DNA from: Termitomyces sp. T153 | Lineage: Eukaryota > Basidiomycota > Agaricomycetes > Agaricales > Lyophyllaceae | DNA length: 64,000 bases | Direction: 5' to 3' | Assembly (NCBI GenBank): GCA_018296165.2 | Contig: JACKQL020000008.1 | Coordinates: 1,240,001-1,304,000, forward strand | Part shown: in pieces, positions 35,391 through 47,490 of the stretch | Layout of the letters: each line of letters begins with the position of its first letter | Numbering within the stretch: the first letter of the stretch is position 1 | The notes under the pieces: generated by a model | Databases searched by the model: none | Told to the model about the DNA's origin: nothing | The model's input: only the letters and a program-made list of their open reading frames with translations | Position numbers and translations under genes: made by a program

Positions 35391-35999
35391 TCAAGCAGGC
35401 CAGTCTATATTTAGTATCAATTGCAAAGTTGTGGTGTGATCTGGAATGAATAGAGATGGTGCAGAATCACTATTCATTGCAGAATTTGGTGATATTCCTG
35501 ATGGAATGAGGGGGGGGATCTCTCTAGCAGGTTGGTCTGCTATGTGGATGTATGTTATATTTGCTGGTACATATTCTCCAGATCTAGCAGTTGAAGTTCC
35601 ACTGTTAAATCCAGCATCCAATGCAATAAAAAGGAGAGGAAGACTATCATCCCACAGTACATTGCCATTGTTAGATATCACTTCCTTGTTAGACTTGTCA
35701 TCTGTTGCCATAAACAGAGGAGGAAGCCCACTGTCATCCAGTTCACCTCTGCTGTCAGCCCTATCACCATTGTCAGACTTGTCATCCATTGCCATAAACA
35801 AAGGAGGAAGCCTGCTGTTATCTGGCCCCCCTCCACTGTCTGACCCATTATTCAATGCAATGAAGAGTAGCAGGAGGTGTTCCTCATCTGATCCACTTTC
35901 CTCAGTATGAAACAGAGGTGGAATGTTGTTGAACTGGTATGGCTCAAAAGTCATACTCCTGAGGTCTGAATCATCAAATGATGGATTCTCAATATCCAT
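35391..35999 (-). CDS. Acidic low-complexity open frame with tandem LPPLFxAxDDKS repeats
   Basis: A 202-codon minus-strand frame starts MDIENPSFDDSD and contains about four imperfect repeats of roughly 30-35 residues, each with a PPLFMAMDD- or LLFIALD-type core followed by Asp/Ser/Gly. It is the longest uninterrupted frame in this part of the CpG-depleted domain. I do not recognise the protein. It could be a transposon accessory gene downstream of the KDZ transposase on the same strand, or a repeat artefact. An earlier TSS or exon cannot be excluded. Confidence 0.3.
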   Translation of the reverse strand: MDIENPSFDDSDLRSMTFEPYQFNNIPPLFHTEESGSDEEHLLLLFIALNNGSDSGGGPDNSRLPPLFMAMDDKSDNGDRADSRGELDDSGLPPLFMATDDKSNKEVISNNGNVLWDDSLPLLFIALDAGFNSGTSTARSGEYVPANITYIHIADQPAREIPPLIPSGISPNSAMNSDSAPSLFIPDHTTTLQLILNIDWPA

Positions 36000-36453
36000 C
36001 CATTCCTCATCACTTTGTGCCAGTGAGAAGAAGCTCTGCCAAACAAGAGAAACAGGATGGGAAAGTGATTGAGACTGTGCTTGTGCTTAAATAGCAGATG
36101 ATTTTTTTGTAGAGTGATAGATGAGCCCAGGATTCTTCCTACTTTTAAGGAAGAGGTGGTGGAATGAATGGATGGTGTGAATTGGAAAGATAAATAGCCT
36201 TGTCAAGCATTGATGGGGGCCATGCAGGTGATTGAGTGTCAGGCACAGAGGTTGGAGAGGCACAGTCAAATGGTATTGCACCATTGCTACTAAGGGAATT
36301 GGTGATTGAGTCAATACCAGTGAGTTCTCCTAAGTGCGACAGCACAATAGAATTGGCACTGGAGAGATGAGCAGAGCTGAGTCTGGCAGATGGACTTGAA
36401 AAGTGGCAGATTAGGTCATTTGCTATCAATGGGAATTTTAGTCCAGCTGCTGA

Positions 36454-36777
36454 TCAGCACTTGTCTAGAGCTAAGAGAGCATTCCAGTGGACACTGCTTT
36501 GGCTTGACAATCCTTCATTGCAAGTTGTGTTTTGATGGATGAGGAGACAAACCTCGGCAGTCTCATAATTTAGGTGCTTGGTCTCAATACTTATATAGTT
36601 CCACCAATCACAGCCATACCAATGTACAACTTGACCTGGATGAGTGGGAACTGTCCATGCCTGAAAGGACTCCCAGACTTCTTGAGGGATGTCATCTCTG
36701 TCTGCCATAGGGTACCAATGGCTCAGACACATGATGAGGTCTGGAACATTGTATTTAATGTTGTTTAATGCTGCTAT
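36454..36777 (-). pseudogene. Gene fragment interrupted by the solo LTR
   Basis: The minus-strand frame NNIKYNVPDLIMCLSHWYP ... QVVHWYGCDWWNYI is dense in Trp/Tyr/His and looks coding. The solo LTR lies immediately upstream. Excising the LTR and one GCTAT copy keeps the frame open for about 15 more codons (to a TGA near 37,925), so the LTR landed inside an already decaying reading frame. Family unknown. The 175-codon open frame that continues into the LTR is a chimera. Confidence 0.45.
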
Positions 36778-37886
36778 TGTCACAACCCATCCCCTGGACC
36801 CCTGCACATCGTCCAGCAACCTCCCGTTCCCCAAAACCCCCAAGACTCCGCTGAACTTCCACCCATGCCCCACACCTATTTTGGTTAGCCCCGACACAAC
36901 CTCGGCTAACTCCGATGCCTCCCCAGCTAACTCTGACAGCCCCCTGGCCAACTTCGACGCCTTCCCTGCAGCCACTGACACTTACCCTGGATCTCCCAAA
37001 CCCCGAGAACCACCCCCACTGTTCCCGATCTTCGCCACCCATCATCAACTCAACACTCTGGCTCCTCCAATCCATTCCGGAGTATCACGACAACTCTGGG
37101 GTGACCCGCATTCCCAAATGATCCCATCAACATATCAACATGGCCCGACCCTTGATTGCAACTGACACCTGCCAACTCTGTCGAGCTCCGCCAAGCCCCA
37201 CCGCCACAGACTCTAGTCTCGATATTGCTTAATGTTACCTATGGTCTGATTGTTTCCTTCTTGTGTTTTGTGTTCGTGTTTTGTGTTTTGTTTTCCTTAC
37301 TCTCAGTCTCCCGGTCTTATCTCAGTCTCCTGGTCTTGTCTTGTCTCCATTTCATTATCATTCTTGTTATCGTTTCATATCTCCACGCGAATCTATTCTT
37401 GTTCCATCTCAACCCCATCTCATTTCGTCCGATGCTGTCTCAGTGACTTTGTCCAGCCATTGTGCCCAAGTCTTCCTCAAACTTAACAATCTCACAAACT
37501 CCGCGATTACGATTATGAATCCCGACACTCTTTCACCAGGTCCAAACCTTGCTCTTCAATCGGTCCCAGACTCCATCAACTCCAATTGATCTTCCATCAA
37601 ACCCTGGCTCCGCTCCCATTAATCGTGTAGCCGCCTAATCCTTTGTGTCCGCAAATCTCCCATATGGTCTTCTGCCTGAACCCCGCCAAGCCTGTCCCGT
37701 TTCCTTGCAATCCGACTTCTCTGGACCTCCCCGGACCTGTCTAGATCACATCCCACCGACTATCCGCACAAGCCATCAGTGCCCAGAACGCTTTCGAGTG
37801 TTTGGTTGCCAGTGCAAGGGGATCATGCCCACCTAGTAAGGACTTGCCCAGTGCAGCTGAGCCCCTGGGGTCAGCGGAACCTGACA
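36778..37886 (+). mobile_element. Solo LTR of Gypsy family A with perfect 5-bp TSD
   Basis: 1,109 bp, from TGTCACAACCC to GGAACCTGACA, flanked by GCTAT on both sides (36,773-36,777 and 37,887-37,891). It keeps dozens of CpG sites, unlike other family-A LTRs here. Both ends match the other copies. Solo LTRs arise by recombination between the two LTRs of one element; the TSD proves that the outer ends are original. Confidence 0.9.
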
Positions 37887-38779
37887 GCTATACCCAGATA
37901 TGGGAGAATATAGTTCTGGCCCAGATATCAGATAAACTCCATTGCAATTCAAGACACCTTACCAATTCTTTATCCAGGTGTTGTAACATCCATCTACAAT
38001 CCTTGTGTTCCTCAAGGTTTCCATAAATGGCAAGTGCTGGGCACATCCATGATTTAACATAAAATATCAGTTTTTAGAGATCCAGAGACCATTGGTCAAC
38101 TGAGGCTTGGGTTTATAGAGCAGCAGTAGAGGCCATGTAAGAGTGCAAAGCTAGAAGGATTTGGCACAGTTATGAGCTAGTAATTGGGGAAAGTAGGTCT
38201 TTTACAGCAGCAGAATCAACAATGTAGACTACACATAACATAGTCCCAAAGTAGTAAGGTTGCAAATCCACTATGGAAAGGGCAGTTCCAGTTGGCATAG
38301 CAGATATGATGTGCATAGCAAATCTGATACAATCAGCCATTTGTTCATCTCATTGCACTCTCTATTATTAAGGTGTTGTTGCCCTTTGAGGAGGTGTAAA
38401 ATCATTGTACACCCTTCTGAATTTATGAGTTGCCAAAGAACTCAGTTCATGCTACATGGCCACCTTTTTGTCAGCATAGGCTTAGAGGCCTTTTTTCTTG
38501 GCTGACATGCCCCTCTTGGACCAGATTTCTGCCTGCTTAAGGAAATAGTGAACAGTCCATTCCATTTCACTAGTAATAAGCTGACATTCTTCTGTCCATC
38601 TGTTTTGTTGTGCTCTTGTGTGGAGGTAGTGCACCCAATGGACTGGTGAGATTGGTTATGAATTTGATACTGGCAAATTGAAGAGCAAAGTGGGCCAATC
38701 CATTGACAACAAATGAATGGATATGGTGAATGAACAGAATTGACAGGCAGATTGAGAATGATACAACAGATATCTGAGT

Positions 38780-41700
38780 GGAAAGCAACTTATATTTACA
38801 GAGAGTTTCAGGGTTATCTTCCATATCTGGATTAGCTTGCCTTATCCAAGAAACCTTTATTCTTGATGATCCAAGAACATTTGGATCACATATAGCCATG
38901 CTTGCCACAAGATCTGCTTTCTGCAGAACACAATATTTTTTGTCAAATGTGGAATCTATGCCTCATTGCATAAGAGCACTGCAACATTATTCATAGGCCC
39001 TGGCTTTGATGGAAATGGCTGCCTGAATCTTGTCAATTGATGCCCTGGCTCAGGTTTTGACACTTTTGCTTGGAGCAACTTGGACAACATGAGAATACAT
39101 GAAAGATTTTTTGGGAATGAGCTCTTGGAGTGCTTGAATATGCCTTTCAATTTGAAGCAAACACAATTGCCTTTCAATACTGGACAGTTCTGAGTGATTA
39201 CCAGCAATCATTGATGGCAAGGATATTTCAAAGTCTTCTGGTGCAGTAAAATCTGGTTTGAACAGCAGATCCAGTCCAGCCAGCAGGTTTTCTGCCAGAT
39301 ATGGCAATGTTTCATTGTCTTCTGATGTTTCTTCATCAAATGCACCAGGAATCTCATCCACCTCAAGTGGTGTAGTCCTTTGTGAATTGGAAGAATAATC
39401 ATGCTTGGCTTGGGAAGCAGCCAGGACATTCAGTTGAACCCTTAACAATTCTCTGTCTGCTTCAACCTTTTGTTGCTCATCCTCCTATGCCTGCCAACTT
39501 AGCTGATGGACATGGTCTTGTAATGCAATCCTGATATAAGAATTAGTGCTTAATAGTGGTGAAATCATCTGGGTTTGACTCACTGCTGTTCTTCAATGTC
39601 AAGTGCAAGTTGAATCCAGAATGTATCAGTATCCAGCATCTGGCCCTCAGCTTCCAATCTGGTGTCCACCAGATTACCACCATGTCTTGCTTAGAGGCCT
39701 ATGATCTGAGCCTTAAGGATGTCCATTGCCATCTTGTCTTGGTCCCTCAGACTTTCAGCAATGGTGATCTCAGCCTCCCAGCTTGATATCAGTTCTGCTG
39801 AGATTCCTGTGGACCATTTAGCAAAATGATAAATAGCAGCCTCACTCATCTCAATGGCTGTCAAGTAGTTTTGGCATAGGAAAGAAACCATATCAAGTAA
39901 CTTCTTCCAGTTGGAGTCACACATATAATTGTCAAGGATTTCCACCTGATGTACAAGAGTAGCAGTTTGTGTCATCTGTGAAACTTCATTGAGAGTAGAC
40001 CAAAGACTTTCGATTATATCCCCAGCAATGTGGCCAACTTCTGGAATAAATGATGGGGCAAAGTGGAAAAAGCAATTTTCTTTGTGGCCATGGACATGAA
40101 GGAGGCCAATTGCATAGTCAACTAGTAGATTATCTGGTAAAACTTCTCCTACCTCTGCTAATTGTTTGAAAAACTTGACACACCACTGGCATGCTATGTC
40201 ATATACCAGCAAGAGACACTTAATAGATTCCATGTTGGTTGTCTTCAGTGCATGTGTGATGGAAAAGTCTATATACACTTGGCCTTCACCACAGGTTAAG
40301 TTTGTTATGCTGTTGAGAGCAAAGCAGCCATGGCGGGTGCATGCTGTTGGAATGACTCCAGTAATGTTGCATGATTTGTTCAATAGAAGTGCCTTTCAAT
40401 GGCCTTGAATGTGTTTTCACAAGAAGCTCTCTGGCAATGGACCCACCAGACAGCCAGAGTGAAGGTTGATAGCAGACAGCAGATGGTGGATATTGGATGG
40501 CAGACAGGGGCAATTTGGAAGCAAACATTAATAGTCAATCAATAAGGGCACATGTTAGCAATCCAAGAAAAAACTCACCATTGGTCTATCCTTTGCAAAC
40601 TTAAGATATTCATCAAGTTCATCCCTCCTGGACATCATTCCTCCTCCTTTGGAATGCCATACATCCCAAGCAGGATTATGATGATGGACATGATCTGCCT
40701 TGAAGTTTCCACATCATCAATGAGAAATTGAACTTCTACTGAACTGGATCTTCCCAGTTTGATGGAATATTCACTCCTGGTTGAGGGCAAGTGGGACAGA
40801 ATATTGCAAGCTCACCATGCTCTAGTGCCATCAGTTCTTTTGTCTCATCATGTTCAAAACCTGCCCATTTCAATTTTTTTAACCAGTGCCATGAACATAA
40901 AAGTTGTTGTAGTTCATGATAGAGGTTATCTACTTCACCTGAAGAAGCAATTGATGAAGTAATCCTCAAAAGTTTCTGCCAATACTGATAAGCAGAGGCT
41001 TTGCACTCTAAATTAGTCAGACAAAAATTGTCCAGAACAGCTGTTGTAAAATATGTTCTTGTCCAGTCAAATGTACTGGGAATCAGCTAGGAGTGAATGA
41101 CATCCTTGACCCAGACATCTTGGCCAGAACACTTGCATGCAACAACACTGATGTAGTGCACACCAGTTGTGTGTACAATGCATGTGATTGGGTTTCCAAA
41201 GCAATTGATTCTCTCAATATGGCACCCATATGCAGATGGTAGATTGAAACCAGCAGTGGCTGCAGAGGGAGGAAGTCCATCAACATGAGCAGTATGATTT
41301 TCCTCCATTTCTTATGGTCCATGTGAAGGAACAGCTTCCATTAGTACTTGTTCCAATGGCATTTCTCCACCTTCCATAATGTCATTGTCCTCTAGTTCCT
41401 GTTGCTCCTCCTCTTGTATCTGAATTCTAGCCAGAATTTTGGCATGTGAGGTAGGCATAGAGACATTTGATGGATTTGACCCCAGATCCATGAAATCTGC
41501 TGACAAAAACTGTTCCTCCTGCTGCAGCAACAGATTGGACAGCAGATCCACCACCTTGTGGGATGGATCTACTGCTAAAAACTGCATTTCTGGGGACAGA
41601 TTACTTGATAAAAACTGCATTTCTGCAAGCAGATCTAGTGCCAGAAACATGTTGTTATCAATCCCTGTTTCTACATTGATATCAATTGGTTCATCATGAC

Positions 41701-41818
41701 CTGTATTAGTAATTTCAGCATGCCTGATAACACCATGACAATGTTGACATACTCTGGATGGCTTGCAGGAAGTCTTGCTCTTTAATGTCATTTTTTTGTT
41801 CATAGTCCTCAAGAACAT
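38780..41818 (-). pseudogene. Decayed KDZ (Kyakuja-Dileera-Zisupton) transposase with cysteine-rich N-terminal region
   Basis: Minus-strand frames in order: an N-terminal CKPSRVCQHCHGV stretch with an acidic linker (41,818-41,312); ITCIVHTTGVHYISVVACKC (about 41,200), the CxC-type segment; TFDWTRTYFTTAVLDNFCLTN and ASAYQYWQKLLRIT (about 41,060-40,960); GELAIFCPTCPQPGVN (40,800); DGNFKADHVHHHN (about 40,700); then the longest frame 40,383-39,691 with CTRHGCF, VYDIACQW, LLHVHGHKENCFFHFAP and DIIESLWSTLNEVS. The C-terminal part follows (39,448-38,780) with LIPKKSFMYSHVVQVAP and ADLVASMAICDPN. These are hallmark blocks of basidiomycete KDZ transposases, including catalytic Asp and Glu positions. 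Frames are broken by stops and probable introns. CpG is depleted. Confidence 0.85.
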
Positions 41819-42189
41819 TTATTCAGGTCATGCCACCATGGCAATTGTGAATTGCATGGTGGGGAACATAGAAATAGCCACCTGCATCAGATAAATTCAT
41901 GGGCTGGAAGTATTTGCCATTCCATATCTCTTGTTAGTAAAGTTAGTAAAGTGGGTTGTACTGGTGTGTTTGGTGTAAACACCTATGACAAAGAAGTCTT
42001 GAACCAATGCAATCATGGCATTGCCATCACACAAGATGTTTGTCAGGACATGCATGACAATGGCTAATATCACTAATGGATTCACAACTGAGTAAACTAT
42101 TGAGCAAGTGTGGAACATAGTTGATGAAGTCATTGAAATAGTCTGCCTGTGTCTATAAAATATGAACAATAATATGTTGCACAATTTTT

Positions 42190-43080
42190 TCATGAAAATT
42201 TACCTTGCCATGCTTCATGAGGGCAGAATATATTTTATCTACCATTGTAGCATCCCCAAAGAAATTATGGTCATCATTGGTGGCTGGGAATGGTACAGCA
42301 GAAGTGAATATAGCAGAAGTGACAACTGGAATTGGACTAATGGGCACTTGTTCTTTCACCAGTATAGGTCATCCTCTAGAGTTCTGGATGACTCTTGTCT
42401 TTTCTTCAGCAGGCATAAGTTCTCTTTGCCTGAGAACTGTAGGTTTTAGTTGCTTGCACTGCTGGCACTTCATTATAGCATTCAAATTCATGGTGCAAAT
42501 GAGGTGTTAAAGAGTGTGCCTCCCAGCAGGAGATTTCCTGGAATATATGTAGCAGCACATATGAAATAGGAAAGAAAAATTGTTATGAGCTCTGTACAAG
42601 ATGATTGGTTGATGTGAAGAGGTGCAAGTGATGTGTGGCAGATGATGATTGATATCAGCAATCTTTTCACAACATTGGGTATTCTTAAAGAAAATTTTGT
42701 TGTGAAAGTTTTTTTCAAGTAATATGCACTAGGCTAAAGTAGGAAAACCACCATAAGACTGTCTGCCAAGATGGACAATAGAAGGGACAATAGAAAAACA
42801 GATATTCATTGGTATTGGTTGGTGACATCAGCAACAAATCAGATTTTGTCACAGCTGGTGTAGTTCTTCAAGGTTATCTGAAATCTATGTGCCCCTTAGT
42901 AGGTGAGGAAAAAATTAGCAAGACTGGTACAAGACAATTTGATTGAATTAGCAGAACTTGTGGACTGCCAGCCAATGTCCAGTCTACTGAATGGACATCT
43001 GATCCAGTAGGTCATCTGATCTGGTAGGCTATCTATGGACATTCTTCAATTGATGCAAGACAATTTAATGAAGAGACAGA
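42190..43080. other. Upstream side of the KDZ gene; nothing assigned
   Basis: AT-rich, CpG-poor sequence between the KDZ gene and the next decayed gene. Terminal inverted repeats of the KDZ element would be expected hereabouts, but I could not identify them by eye. Confidence 0.3.
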
Positions 43081-43087
43081 CAGTTTT

Positions 43088-45580
43088 TTGACACAGAGAG
43101 ACAGACCTTTCCAGCTGGACTTCATCTGCTCTGGCAGGTGGATGCTGGCTCCAGTGCATTCTCTATCAAAGTTTTTCATGTGGGTGAAAGATCATGTGAT
43201 TCAGTGTTCAACAAACATTGAATTTAACAAATGGGCCTACAAAATGTCCTCGTCCCATGAGCCCATACCCAATGTCTGTCAGGTGCCAGAACCAATATTT
43301 TCTCCAAGAAAAAGACAAACAGAACCACTCTTCACTGTGGATGAGAGGACAATTTTTGAACCATATAAGAAGATGTAATGGTGAGAGCCAAATTGTCAGG
43401 CTAGAACCACAATCTTAAAAGATAAAATCCTCACCAATATTTTCAACTACTGAGGCAGTAAGGGAACAGCACCAGAAACTGAAGAAGAGTGGGCAGAGAA
43501 AATCAAGGTGAGTCCCCATTCACATTTGCTAAATCCAGGCTTCTAATGCCTTCCAGTAGAAAGTTGGAAACTACATATAAGATTCTTGGAGACCATATAA
43601 CCAACATAAAGATACAAAGGCACTTATGCAAATTTCTGTTAGGGATGTGGTGCAGCAAACAATGTCAAAGGAAATCAATCAGGAGATGAAGGACTTGCTA
43701 GGTTTTGAGAATCTTGACAGCTCACAACTAGAGGCATTCATTTTCACAGTACAATGTGGCTGTGGAAAATGTTATGAATTGGCTAAGTCCAGAGGAGGAA
43801 AATTGCTTATGGAGGACAGCTGCTCGGTGGAGTGAAAAAGGAAATCTGCCAGATATTGAGTACAAGTGAGTAGTCTTTTTTTTTTGTTCCAAAGTCATCA
43901 TATTGCTCCTCAACCTGCTGACTGTCCACTATCTGGTGCCCACTGTCCAATCCTCACTTCTGTACAGTGTAGAGCTGTCAGTCTCCTATCTGCTCTGGCC
44001 TCTGGTATCCACTGTCTGTCTCATAATTTATTCTGATGTTTTTTTTTAGAAAGGCAGACAAACATGGTTTGAAATGGGTTGATGATGCAGACATCCTTTG
44101 TTTTAAGGAGATGGGCATGTTGAGCTGGACTGTTGTAGGATGGATTGCTGAAGAAGGCATGACTCTTAAGGTGTAGGTGCATATTATGCTAGATTTGAAT
44201 TTTTCTTTAATCATGTTGTACTTGTAGACATGACAATATGTCTCACTTGACACAAACCAACCAGTATTCATTTGAAAATATGTTTCCTGACCTTGTAGGT
44301 GACTTCAAACAGAAGATGGTGGACTACATGTCTGCTCTTCTGGGCACACATAGAGCAACAAATAACACCTTGCAACAGGACACTACTCCTTCTGTTTTGA
44401 TCTGTCCTGATCTCACTCTTGAGCAAGACAGTGATGGTTTCCTAATACTACCATCTCCACCAAGCAACATGGTCCAAACCCAGCCAGAATTGGAAATGCT
44501 CATCCAAGACTACTTGAATGGTCATTATAGTAAATTGGTTTTCCTGATTCTTTGAATCTTTCTCACAGAAAAATTCTCAGAAATTGCTTCAGGCTTCTAT
44601 TACAAATTGGCTCCATACAATGCTGTGTGGTTGAATTGTACCAAATCCATCAATTCAAGATATCTTCTTGAATTACTGGAATTCAAGGATCCCCACAATC
44701 TTGGTTAGTCAGAGCTGTTGTGCCTTCTGAAGTTCTGAAGAGATCATTAGGAAAAACATGGATTCAGTGATACTTTCTGGTGAAAAGTTTATATCAACAA
44801 GAATAAGAACAGGGTTCCTGCTGAGTATGGCACTTGTGCTGACCATGTAAAGAGAGCTGCTGCTGCAGCATCACATAAGGCAGCTCAAAAGAAAGGAGAA
44901 CATCACAGGTAACAAAAGCATGTTGGGTCATCCAGTAGTGATCCAGCTGATAAACCTGCTGGCACTCTTGGCATTGCAGGCCAACCCAATCTGTCTAACA
45001 AACCTGGCATTGTAAGCCAGCCAGATCCATCAGGCAATCCAGCCAGCAATGCTAGTGCTGTAGAGCCAGATCTGTCCAGCAAACCCAATCTGTCAGCAAA
45101 CCTAGCATTGTAAGCCAACCAGATCTGTTGGGCAATCTGGTCAGCAATACTGGTGCCGTAGAGTCAGATCTGTCTGGCAAACTTGGCACTGCACCCATGT
45201 CCAATCTCCAAATAAGTCTTGAGATTATTAACAATGTCACTATACAACAGCTATGGCAAAGAGGATGGAATAACCTAGTAACTCCAATCAATGGCCCAGC
45301 AGATGGGTCTCCTTGTTACACAGTTCCTACATCTGTTCTTGAAATTCTCAACCAGAAAGAGGACACACATGAAACAGAAACAGAGGAAACACCATCTTAT
45401 CAACTGGCATGTCAGAAGTGCAAGGCAGCACCTGACCTGCTACCAATCATCTCAAAGAGACAAAGGAGATCTCAAGCAGAGAGATTGAAAGAAGATGCAG
45501 CTTGTTACATCCAGGGATCTACAACTCCAACAAGAAGTAGTACTTGCAACAAATCTGCTCAAACAGCCTGGCATTGTTGA
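43088..45580 (+). pseudogene. Decayed multi-exon gene of unknown function
   Basis: Successive plus-strand frames look coding and share sense: 43,088-43,378 (WMLAPVHSLSKFFMWVKD); 43,626-43,835 (MKDLLGFENLDSSQLEAFIF, with a CGCGKC motif); about 44,050-44,170 (GLKWVDDADILCFKEMG); 44,238-44,555 (FENMFPDLVGDFKQKMVDYM then a Ser/Pro/Asp-rich linker); about 44,565-44,705 (FYYKLAPYNAVWLNC); 44,885-45,110 (Ser/Asn/Pro repeats); and 45,128-45,580 (LEIINNVTIQQLWQRGW, ending in a basic QRRSQAERLKEDA helix). Introns and stops separate them. I cannot name a family. Placement head-to-head with the KDZ transposase makes it a possible companion or captured gene. Confidence 0.4.
44945..45185 (+). repeat. ~107-bp tandem repeat inside the decayed gene
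   Basis: The block AACCTGGCATTGTAAGCCAGCC...CAGATCTGTC(C/T)(A/G)GCAAAC occurs about twice. At protein level it gives LSNKPGIVSQPDPSGNPASN-like repeats, which shift frame in the second copy. Confidence 0.65.
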
Positions 45581-45827
45581 TGGACTGCACTTGCAACAAA
45601 TCTGCTTGAACAGCCTGGCATTGTTGATGGACTGCATATTTTAGCAGATTTCATTTTCCATTACTGCCAATGGATATATCTGGTGCTACTTCCAGTAGGA
45701 CTTTCCAATGGTGCAGCCTGTCTGCTTGTAGCATATTGTTATTCCAGAAATGCTCAGTAGCTCAAGTAAAGTTTAAAAACTTTTCTTTGTCAAAGAATTT
45801 GTGCCATATCATGCATGGACATTGCCA

Positions 45828-46640
45828 GCTATAGGAGTCAAACCTGCAACCAACACAATACATTGATCAGACTGATGGAAAACTTCAAAGTTTGAAAGCC
45901 ATTTCCATGAGACCATAGATGTGTGATGAAAAAGACCATGTTGCTGTTGAAGAAGCTTGAGATAGCCAGTTACAGGAGTTGAACCTGCAGGTGCCAGAAA
46001 AGATTGATACAATGCAACAACACAGTACCAATACACCACATTGCTGTTGAAACAACTCTGTATTCTAGGCATCCTGTTAATTGAAACAACTTGCATGTGT
46101 TCAACAAGAGGTCAAAACACAAATGAGGTTTTGGCATTGCCAGTTATACCTAACATTGATACAAAGTGACAACACAGTACCAATACACCATGTTGCTGTT
46201 GTAATCCTGTCATATTTATTACATGATAAACAAAAATGCCATGTACTTCCTTTATTAAGAATGCAAAAACCATATTCCACAATGATTATTGCCAACTGCA
46301 GGAGTCAAACCTGCAGCTGCCACATGGGATTGAGACAAAGCATCAACACACTAACAGTAAACCATATTGCTGTTGTAATAGCATTGTATTTTAGGCATTC
46401 TGTTCAATGAAACAACTTGCACATGTTCAACAAAAGGTTAAAAAACAAACGAGGGGGTGAGCTATTGCCAGTTACAGGAGTCAAACCTGCAGCTGCCACA
46501 TGAAATTGACACAAAGTAACAATGCAGTACCAATAGACCACATTGCCATTGTTTTTCTATCATATTCATGCAACCACAAATGAGTCACTGTAGCTACAGG
46601 AGTTAGAAAATTCCAAAGAACATTGCTTTAGGAGTTGAAC
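45828..46640 (-). repeat. Array of five to six tRNA-like units, minus strand
   Basis: Plus-strand blocks starting near 45,828, 45,962, 46,127, 46,287, 46,462 and 46,586 contain TTGCCAGTTACAGGAGTYRAACCTGCAG. Read on the minus strand this is a T-arm GCAGG-TTTGACT-CCTGT with a box-B consensus. About 60 nt upstream on the minus strand each has TGGTCTATTGGTA- or TGGTGTATTGGTA-type box A. Spacing is about 135-175 bp. Flanking segments (GTTGCTGTTG; GAAACAACTTGCA...GTTCAACAA) are also repeated, so units spread by tandem duplication. Confidence 0.6.
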
Positions 46641-47486
46641 CTACAATTTCAATTCATATCAAGATTGCATATATACATTTGAATTAAGTATTATAAAATC
46701 TAACAATGTAATAACTAAGCTGGAACATTTCAAAAAAGTCCAAAAAATGTCAATAAAGTTCAGTGGCTCTCATCCTCTTCATGCTTCCTTCATCTTCTTA
46801 GCTACTGCTTTTTCAGCATGTTCATTGGCCTTTTTCTTACTTGCTAGACAAAAGGAGGACTGGGTACATTCAGTGGAGGGTCATGTGGCATGCAAGGCAC
46901 TGCAGCCACATTGTGGCACAATCTCATCTGGAGCATGAGATGGTGCTGGGCCTATTATATCCACATCCATCAATTGCCTAGTTGTAGCAATGAGATTGGC
47001 CCAAACAGATTCAACACCAGTGGGCATAGTGGATTCTTTGCTGGCTGCCAGTCCAGTAGTGAGAGCAGAGTTGATGATGCTGGTAGCAGGCCCAGTGGGG
47101 GTAACAAAGTTGGTGGCAATGGCCAAGTTGGTGACACTGGCAGTGGGCCCAGTGAGTATGACAGATTTGGTGGTGGACCCATTGGGAATACTGGAGTTGG
47201 TGACAGTAGCAATGGAGTTGCTGATGAGAGTGGAGTTGTCAGCAATGGTAGACTGATTGACAGTGGTAGCACAGTCCATCTTGCTCTCATGCTCCTTGGG
47301 TTGGGCAGCCTCATCATTATTGGGCTCTTCTGCCTCAGCAATGGGTGCCAGAGTAAAAGCTGGCATAGGTGAAAGGCTGCTAGTGCTGGAGGCTAGTTGG
47401 ATGGGGGGGGAGGAGAATTGAAGCTAGTTTTGGAGGTTGTCAACCATGCCCCGGAGTGCAACAATGTTGACTTTGTTCTGTATGAG

Positions 47487-47490
47487 ACAC
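47487..47490. repeat. Left target-site duplication ACAC
   Basis: The four bases before the 5' LTR equal the four bases after the inverted LTR (56,437-56,440). A single ACAC restores the reading frame of the interrupted gene. Confidence 0.65.

Noticed and set aside
36454..36981. 175-codon minus-strand frame as one gene
   Set aside because: Its first part is LTR sequence upstream of the TSD; the frame is a chimera created by the insertion.
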